From Acidovorax sp. NCPPB 4044 (GTDB lineage Bacteria; Pseudomonadota; Gammaproteobacteria; Burkholderiales; Burkholderiaceae_C), in NCBI RefSeq assembly GCF_028069655.1, contig NZ_JAMCOS010000001.1, positions 774,001-838,000 of the forward strand: a DNA stretch of 64,000 nucleotides. The letters are read 5' to 3'. Positions 58,677 to 64,000 of this stretch are shown here, piece by piece. A model generated the notes under the pieces. The model had not been told where the DNA came from, did no database searches, and worked only from the letters and a program-made list of their open reading frames with translations. Numbering within the stretch: the stretch's first letter is position 1; the number at the start of each line of letters is the position of its first letter. The position numbers were made by a program, and so were the translations under genes.

Positions 58677-60038
58677 TCAGTCGAGATTGACTTCAATTTT
58701 TGTCAAGCGATTTAGCGCCTCTATGAGTGGTGTGGCAGTTTGTTTCTTTCGGGCATCTTTGATTAGACCCATGCCGGCAAGACGGATCGTGACGGCGGCC
58801 CTTGATACGCCGAACTGCATCATTAGTTGGGATGTCACGCTGTAATAGTTGTTGAGGTTGCACTCTTGGGAGTCAACGAACAATAGGCCGAATCCTTTGT
58901 TCTGGATGCCACGAATCTGAATTTGCTCGTAGAACGCCTTACTGACAAGCGCTCTAGGCATCAGCAAGCACGATGCGACGTAATTCGCCTGAACTTCCAT
59001 TCGTCTGAGCGCGGTGCCATCGTCCTGGAAGCCCTCAATGTTTTCGTTATCGGATTCATTGCGCCATTCCGCCTTCAAGTACTTGCCATGACCGAGCAGG
59101 AGATGGCCGATTTCATGCGCCAGTGTGAAGCGATTCCTTCCGGAACTAGATCCCGGTAGCTCGAACAACTCGATGACTAGCGGCTCAAAGGTTATGCGGG
59201 CTAACGGGTGGTTGAGCGACGAATCGAGTTCCGCTGTAGTGCGAATCAGCTTTAGGCCTTTGGCCGCAGGATGATGTGCGCACAGTTGCTCAAGATCAAC
59301 AGGTTCAATGTCGGCATTGGTTCCAATGGTCGTCAATGCTTCGTGGGCGATATTTTCTAGCTCCTCAAGCTTCAAGTAGGGCACCATGTCCGAACGCTTG
59401 GCACGCGAGCGTGGGAGCCTGTGCAAAGGGGCGTTCTTTGCAAGCCCGTGGAACACGAGATCTTCAAAGAAAGTGTTGAGAGAGTTGGTCGCACCGTGGG
59501 GAGAGTGCATGTACAACTCAAACACAGAGCTCCGATACTCGGGACGCGTGAGGCCCAAATAGGCTTCTAGGGCACTGCCAGCAGAATGGCCGGCAAAGCT
59601 GGCTGATGCAGATCGCTGCAGCTCCCACTTTAAGTCCTGACCGTCAAAGTAGCGCGCTACGCCCATCCCCTGCGATTTGCAGTAGTTCAGAGCGCTGGAT
59701 TGGAGCGCACTGTTGGAAACAAAGATCCCTTTGGTATTGGCCACACCCGCTTGTTCGACTTTGGCAAAAAACTCCTCCACGTCATCGACAGGGACGGTCT
59801 TTGCATAGTTTTTGCACTCTATGAGGATGAGCATCGAGTAGTTGGGGGCGCCTGGGAAGCTAATCTCGATTGAGATGTCGAAGATGATGTTCGCTTTACG
59901 CTTCTCGGAGTAGTACCCTTTGCGTCGGAAAATTCGGCAACAGTCTTTCCGGGCAAAGAAGCGATCAGTTTCGATCTGAGCTTCAAACAGATTAAAAACA
60001 GCGATTTCGAGCGCATCGCCTTTTTCTGTGGTGTTCAC
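58677..60038 (-). CDS. Restriction-endonuclease-like domain fused to ImmA/IrrE metalloprotease
   Basis: A 453-residue fusion. Residues ~1-140 form a restriction-endonuclease-like (Mrr_cat/NERD-type) domain: GDALEIAVFNLFEA helix, Asp54 in NIIFDISIEIS, and Glu74-x-Lys76 in LILIECKNYAK, which together give a D...ExK active site. Residues ~225-440 are an ImmA/IrrE domain with HEIGHLLLGH (His308, Glu309, His312), the third ligand Glu348 in RRMEVQANYVASCLLMPRAL and a helix-turn-helix-like VSRAAVTIRLAGMGLI. Codon use is clearly AT-richer than all neighbours, which suggests acquired DNA. The start is a GTG at 60036-60038, without a strong ribosome binding site. Possible defence or stress-switch role. 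Confidence 0.82.
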   Translation of the reverse strand: MNTTEKGDALEIAVFNLFEAQIETDRFFARKDCCRIFRRKGYYSEKRKANIIFDISIEISFPGAPNYSMLILIECKNYAKTVPVDDVEEFFAKVEQAGVANTKGIFVSNSALQSSALNYCKSQGMGVARYFDGQDLKWELQRSASASFAGHSAGSALEAYLGLTRPEYRSSVFELYMHSPHGATNSLNTFFEDLVFHGLAKNAPLHRLPRSRAKRSDMVPYLKLEELENIAHEALTTIGTNADIEPVDLEQLCAHHPAAKGLKLIRTTAELDSSLNHPLARITFEPLVIELFELPGSSSGRNRFTLAHEIGHLLLGHGKYLKAEWRNESDNENIEGFQDDGTALRRMEVQANYVASCLLMPRALVSKAFYEQIQIRGIQNKGFGLLFVDSQECNLNNYYSVTSQLMMQFGVSRAAVTIRLAGMGLIKDARKKQTATPLIEALNRLTKIEVNLD

Positions 60039-60298
60039 AGGCGTCAGTGGTGGTTGCGACGGGTTATTTTCATGGAAGTTAAAGCCGCGTTTTTCACAGT
60101 CGGTCGCGCCACTCCCCGGTTCTAACGACTGCGTGCCACCAAATTCCGCTGGGGAAATTCATGAGCGGCTGCTTTGGGCAGGCTGCTGCGTAAGTGTTTT
60201 CGCTAAACGTCGAGGAATAACTTAAAGCTGCATCTTGCTGCGGTGCCCGCCTCGCTGAACAAGCGGTAATTGCCCAAGGCTAACGTGTTGCATTGACC

Positions 60299-60706
60299 TC
60301 ACGGCTGCCCGTCAAAGCCTTCCACCTCCCCAGAAAACCCCACCCACGCTAGCCTCCGCTTCGCCCAAATCTCCCGCTTCGGCCCACCCAACCCATGCCG
60401 CTGCCGTATCGCCCCGATCCGCAGCGAATACGCCGCAGGCGCCTCTACCGCACACGCATACAACGGCGTTCCGCAGTGCCCGCAAAACGCCAGCAGCCGC
60501 TTCGCCCCGCTGGCCGCGGTCTTGACGTAGGTGCGCGGCGTTCCCTTCGTCAGCCGGAAGCCGTCCGCCGGCGCAGGAATGTTCGCGCGGAACGCGGAGC
60601 CCGAGTGGGTCTGGCAGTCGGTGCAGTGGCAGATGGTGATGCTGCCCGGCTGGACCTCGGCTTCATAGGCGATGGCGCCGCAATGGCATTGGCCGTCCAC
60701 TTTCAT
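60299..60706 (-). CDS. GFA-family (glutathione-dependent formaldehyde-activating enzyme-like) protein
   Basis: A 135-residue zinc-binding GFA domain protein. The zinc ligands are visible in QCHCGAIAYEA, CHCTDCQTHSG and FCGHCGTPLYA, giving the usual pattern of paired CxC/CxxC motifs. Despite its name the family is mostly of unknown function. The ATG at 60704-60706 is the first in frame before QCHCGA. The 260-base region between it and the nuclease fusion is AT-richer and contains no gene I can support. Confidence 0.85.
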   Translation of the reverse strand: MKVDGQCHCGAIAYEAEVQPGSITICHCTDCQTHSGSAFRANIPAPADGFRLTKGTPRTYVKTAASGAKRLLAFCGHCGTPLYACAVEAPAAYSLRIGAIRQRHGLGGPKREIWAKRRLAWVGFSGEVEGFDGQP

Positions 60707-60862
60707 GGGGTGTCTCTCCTCGGAGTGCAGGGTGCCTCCTTGCGGGCCATTCTGCGCCGGGATGTTGGGCGGCCCATGCCGGCCCAATCGTCTGCCTGAT
60801 TGCCTGGTTGCCTGTCACTCACGCCAACGCGTTCACGGGCCGGGGTCGCGATGGCGGGCTGC

Positions 60863-61348
60863 TCAGGGCTGGGGCGAGCGCGCCCGTTCGTTCACCCACT
60901 CCAGGCTATTGCCTTTCACACACCACGCCGGGTCGCGCACCCAATCGGTGAACCAGGCGCTGGGGCTGCCCTGCAATTCGGTGCAGACCGAATATCCCGC
61001 GCTCGGCATGTAGACGCGCTGGGCGATGGAGTTCACCGGCACCAGCGCCAGCGCGAACATGCCGGCCTGCGCCGAGAGGTGGAAGGCGCGCTCCAGTTTC
61101 GCTGCCGTGCCTTCGCTGCAAGGGACCGAGCACAGGGTGCCCCGCACGATGGACAGCAGGCAGGTGAAGGCGACGAAGGGCGCCACCTGCGCGGCGGGAG
61201 TGATGCGCACCGCGTCGGCATGCGACACCATGGCTTGCAGCGTGGGGATCAAGGCATGCGCCATCAGGACGATGCAGCCTGCGGCGATGGCCATGCACAG
61301 GGGCGTGCCCCAGACCATGGTCTTTCGGATGTGTTGGAGGTCGTTCAT
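60863..61348 (-). CDS. Uncharacterised small integral membrane protein
   Basis: A 161-residue protein with about three hydrophobic helices (GTPLCMAIAAGCIVLMAHAL, VAPFVAFTCLLSIVRG and AGMFALALVPVNSIA) and five cysteines, including CSVPCSE in the second loop and SVCTELQ near the end. I do not recognise the family, though the size and helix layout resemble the DUF1240 group. The ATG at 61346-61348 gives the shortest version with an intact first helix; longer readings add a nonconserved Arg-rich lead. Confidence 0.55.
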   Translation of the reverse strand: MNDLQHIRKTMVWGTPLCMAIAAGCIVLMAHALIPTLQAMVSHADAVRITPAAQVAPFVAFTCLLSIVRGTLCSVPCSEGTAAKLERAFHLSAQAGMFALALVPVNSIAQRVYMPSAGYSVCTELQGSPSAWFTDWVRDPAWCVKGNSLEWVNERARSPQP

Positions 61349-61815
61349 CGAACGATGGCATCGGCCCGGTGCCTGCCCATGGATCGCGCCGGCGACGGGC
61401 CTCGCCCTCTGCTGAAAAACCTTGCTGCCAGTTCCGTGCCCATCCCCCACCTCCTGCCTGTTGATCGAATGGGCGCGAATGCTATCGGCGGATGTCTCGC
61501 GCGTCGCGCCGCGTTCTGCAACAAGGTGTGGTTTGCAACGTAGCATGCGCTGCACTTCCACCGGGGGGGCTTTGTATGCATGCACGCAAATCGCATTTCC
61601 GTGCCTGGAGGGGAGGGACCCTGAGGGCATGCAGTGCGGAGCGCGCTCGGAGAGGGTGGCCCGGGCGGGCCCGGGTCGGCAGGCGCTGCAGACGCGTGGG
61701 GCCGCAAGGCCCTGCGGGCCCGCAACGCTGTGGGGCAGCCCATGCAAAACGGCATGCCTTGCATGCCGATCCGCACCTTCTCCCGCAACGCGGCCCTGCC
61801 TAGCATCGTTGCCCC
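61349..61815. other. Intergenic region upstream of comEC
   Basis: A 467-base gap between the divergent membrane protein and comEC. No gene with a credible start was found; the open frames are Arg/Ala-rich and lack ribosome binding sites. The region includes a strong GC hairpin CGGCATGC-CTT-GCATGCCG at 61750-61768 (8-bp stem) in the comEC leader, 48 bases before the start, and AT-rich spots near 61530-61590. Confidence 0.6.
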
Positions 61816-64000
61816 ATGCACTTGCCCAGTCCCGCCGACGCCCCTTCGCAAGTCCATGCCGATCCCCTCCCGCCGCTGTCCCGGCGTGCCCGCCCGTTGC
61901 CCTGGCTCTGGCCCGCGTTGCTGGTGGGCAGCATCGCCGGCGCGCTCCTGCAGCTCACGCAGCCGGCACTCTGGTCCCCACGCATCTATGCGGCCCTGCT
62001 GATCGCGGGCGTGGCCCTCGTCGTGGGCGCCCGGTACCTGGGCGCCGCGCCGCCCGTCGGGGCCATGCACCCGAGCCGGGCACCCCACGGGGTGCTGCGG
62101 TGGCTCGCTTTCGTGGCGGCCGCGCTGGCGTCTTTCGCGGTGTGCGGCTTGCGTGCCGAAGCGTTTGTGGCCGATGCGCTGGACCCGGCGCTCGAAGGCC
62201 GCGATCTGCGCATCACCGGCGTGGTGGTGGCGATGCCGCAATCCACCGATGCGGGGCTGCGCCTGCGGCTGGCGGTGGAGTCGGCGCGGCGGGAGGGGGG
62301 AGGGGCGCGAGGGCAGGGCAGGCGAGGCGATGCGCCGGCTGCGCCCCCCGATGGCGGCGGTGTCGAGCAGCCGACGGCGCGCGTGCCGCCGCTCATCGAC
62401 GTGGCCTGGTATGCCGCCACTGCGCCCTGGTTCGCGCAGGGCGGCCAGGGCGAGCCCACGGCGGCGGCTGCCTCTGCGGAAGCCCGCACGGCCTGGCTGG
62501 GCGACGCGGCGGCCGCCCCCTTGCCGGCCGTGCGCGCGGGCGAGCGCTGGTCATTCACGGTGCGCCTCAAGGCGCCGCACGGCCTGCGCAATCCGGGCGG
62601 TTTCGATGCGGAGCTGTGGCTGTGGGAGCAGGGCGTGCAGGCCACCGGCTACGTGCGGGCCGGCGCGCGCGATGCGCCGCCCGCGCTGCTGCAGGCCGCG
62701 CCCTGGTGGCGGCATCCGGTGGAGCAGGCGCGGCAGCGGGTGCGCGATGCGATCCTGGCGCGGCTGGCGCCCGAGGGGGTGGCGGGGCGCGGCGATCCCG
62801 AGGGCGCCGCGCGGCTGCGCACGGCGGGCGTGGTGGCGGCGCTGGTGACGGGCGACCAGCGCATGATCGACCGGGCCGATTGGGATGTGTTCCGCGCGAC
62901 CGGGGTGGCGCACCTGGTGAGCATTTCCGGGCTGCACATCACGCTGTTCGCCTGGGTCGCGGCCGGGGCGGTGGGGTGGCTGTGGCGGCGCTCTCCGCGC
63001 CTGTGCCTGGCGGTGCCGGCGCCTTCGGCGGCGCTGGCGGGCGGGGTGCTGCTGGCGGCGGCCTATGCGCTGTTCAGCGGCTGGGGCGTGCCCGCGCAGC
63101 GCACCGTGGGCATGCTGGCGGTGGTGGGGCTGCTGCGGCTGTCGGGCCGGCGGTGGCCGTGGCCCCAGGTGTGGCTGCTGGCCTGCGCGGCGGTGGTGGC
63201 GGCCGATCCGTGGGCGTTGCTGCAGGCCGGGTTCTGGCTCAGCTTCGTGGCGGTGGCGGTGCTGTTTGCTTCAAATTCGATAGCAAACTATTCAATGGAA
63301 TCGGCGGCATCCGGCCTGTTTGGCTTGAAGTCCCGGGCGTGGGCATTGCTGCGGGAGCAGTGGGTGGTCACGCTGGCGCTGACGCCGCTCACGCTGCTGC
63401 TGTTCGGGCAGGTGTCGGTGGTGGGGCTGGCGGCCAACCTGGTGGCGATTCCGTGGATGACGCTGGTGGTCACGCCGCTGGCGCTGCTGGGCGTGCTGTG
63501 GGCGCCGCTGTGGACGGCGGCCGCCGCGTGCCTGGCGCCCTTCGCGGCGCTGCTGCAATGGATGGCGGGCTGGGAGTGGGCCACGCTGGCGCTGCCGGCC
63601 GCGCCGCTCTGGGCGGGCGTGGCCGGGGTGGCGGGCGGCACGCTGCTGGTGGCGCGCTTGCCCTGGGGCCTGCGGCTGCAGGGCTTGCCGCTGCTGCTGC
63701 CCGTGCTCTGGTGGCAGCCGGTGCGCCCCGCGCCGGGGCAGTTCGAACTGCTGGCGCCCGACGTGGGCCAGGGCCAGGCCGTGCTGGTGCGCACGGCCGG
63801 CCACGCGCTGCTGTACGACGCCGGGCCGCGCTACGGCCCCGACAGCGATGCGGGCGACCGCGTGCTGGTGCCGCTGCTGCGGGCCCGTGGCGAGCGGCTG
63901 GACCGGCTGGTGCTGAGCCACCGCGACAGCGACCACACGGGCGGCGCGCAGGCGGTGCTGGCGGCGCACCCGGGCGCGCAGCTCTGGGGTTCGCTGGAGC
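61816..64000 (+). CDS. comEC: DNA internalisation-related competence protein ComEC (partial at 3' end)
   Basis: The open reading frame runs off the window end (728 codons seen). ComEC is the inner-membrane channel for DNA uptake in natural transformation. An N-terminal membrane segment and an OB-fold-like region are followed by the Competence domain: VTGDQRMIDRADWDVFRATG, HLVSISGLHITLFAW, GWGVPAQRTVGMLAVV and many membrane helices. From ~residue 635 comes an MBL-fold domain with LLAPDVGQGQAVLVRT and LSHRDSDHTGG. An interspersed repeat in frame adds SNSIANYSMESAASG between helices near residue ~490. Start ATG 61816. Confidence 0.93.
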   Translation, partial: MHLPSPADAPSQVHADPLPPLSRRARPLPWLWPALLVGSIAGALLQLTQPALWSPRIYAALLIAGVALVVGARYLGAAPPVGAMHPSRAPHGVLRWLAFVAAALASFAVCGLRAEAFVADALDPALEGRDLRITGVVVAMPQSTDAGLRLRLAVESARREGGGARGQGRRGDAPAAPPDGGGVEQPTARVPPLIDVAWYAATAPWFAQGGQGEPTAAAASAEARTAWLGDAAAAPLPAVRAGERWSFTVRLKAPHGLRNPGGFDAELWLWEQGVQATGYVRAGARDAPPALLQAAPWWRHPVEQARQRVRDAILARLAPEGVAGRGDPEGAARLRTAGVVAALVTGDQRMIDRADWDVFRATGVAHLVSISGLHITLFAWVAAGAVGWLWRRSPRLCLAVPAPSAALAGGVLLAAAYALFSGWGVPAQRTVGMLAVVGLLRLSGRRWPWPQVWLLACAAVVAADPWALLQAGFWLSFVAVAVLFASNSIANYSMESAASGLFGLKSRAWALLREQWVVTLALTPLTLLLFGQVSVVGLAANLVAIPWMTLVVTPLALLGVLWAPLWTAAAACLAPFAALLQWMAGWEWATLALPAAPLWAGVAGVAGGTLLVARLPWGLRLQGLPLLLPVLWWQPVRPAPGQFELLAPDVGQGQAVLVRTAGHALLYDAGPRYGPDSDAGDRVLVPLLRARGERLDRLVLSHRDSDHTGGAQAVLAAHPGAQLWGSLE
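63271..63314 (+). repeat. Interspersed repeat, copy inside comEC
   Basis: TCAAATTCGATAGCAAACTA, TTCAATGGAATCGGCGGCAT. Near-perfect match to the core at 15113 and 1431. It is in frame in comEC and encodes a loop, NSIANYSMESAA, between membrane helices. Confidence 0.8.

Noticed and set aside
60090..60170. Possible tRNA fragment or attachment site (GGTTCTAAC...CCACCA)
   Set aside because: The T-arm cannot form and no acceptor stem pairs with it. It could still be a degenerate integration scar, but this cannot be supported.
61492..61803. Short open frame in the comEC leader region
   Set aside because: Arg/Ala-rich composition, no ribosome binding site and no recognisable domain; better treated as leader sequence.

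Overview
The window reads as a chromosomal segment of a high-GC betaproteobacterium of the order Burkholderiales, most likely Comamonadaceae and close to Acidovorax/Paracidovorax. The signs are very high GC with GC-rich third positions, Bug-family solute-binding proteins, the pyrG-kdsA-eno-ftsB and dapA-bamC blocks in betaproteobacterial arrangement, tandem chemoreceptors, and a short interspersed repeat of a kind I associate with Comamonadaceae (from memory, not searched). No tRNA, rRNA, CRISPR array, insertion sequence or prophage was seen.

Layout. 1-15 kb holds a dispersed version of the enterobacterial queG-tsaE-amidase-mutL-miaA series. queG, tsaE, amiC, mutL and miaA occur in that order, but accessory genes separate them: an NmrA-type quinone reductase with a divergent HxlR regulator, two alpha/beta hydrolases, a lipoprotein glycerophosphodiesterase, a DedA protein, an OsmB-like lipoprotein and a cupin. 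An ABC exporter ATPase and a partial permease follow miaA. 15-22.5 kb is a transport and metabolism block: an AEC transporter, a LysR regulator, a divergent carbamoyltransferase of unknown substrate coupled to a TSUP permease, two Bug solute-binding proteins, and xerD between them. 22.5-28.4 kb carries two tandem degenerate-EAL/HDOD signalling proteins, a ferritin-like protein, a gamma-carbonic anhydrase-like protein, Hsp33, and a gene that reads into a repeat. 28.4-36 kb is housekeeping: ftsB, eno, a membrane protein, a DUF1330 protein, kdsA and pyrG on the minus strand, then coaBC and dut on the plus strand. 36-46.8 kb has a glycine-zipper lipoprotein, a SlyD-like isomerase, a JmjC-type ribosomal oxygenase, the dapA-bamC-MBL block, a methyltransferase, an exported NHL-repeat protein with an IPTL-CTERM-like tail, and an MFS permease. 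46.8-56.3 kb contains parE, a lytic transglycosylase, parC and two methyl-accepting chemotaxis proteins. 56.3-61.3 kb is accessory: RidA, a cupin, small secreted and membrane proteins, a clearly AT-richer gene fusing a restriction-endonuclease-like domain to an ImmA/IrrE metalloprotease domain, and a GFA-family protein. The window ends inside comEC.

The most unusual items are the nuclease-protease fusion at 58.7-60.0 kb, a carbamoyltransferase that lacks the lysine of the aspartate transcarbamoylase 80s loop, a 12-base C tract before the exported NHL-repeat gene, and the interspersed repeat. That repeat has entered coding sequences (miaA, mutL, comEC, a transglycosylase signal peptide, the queG 3' end) while keeping frames open. 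All function calls come from reading motifs; no database search was run.
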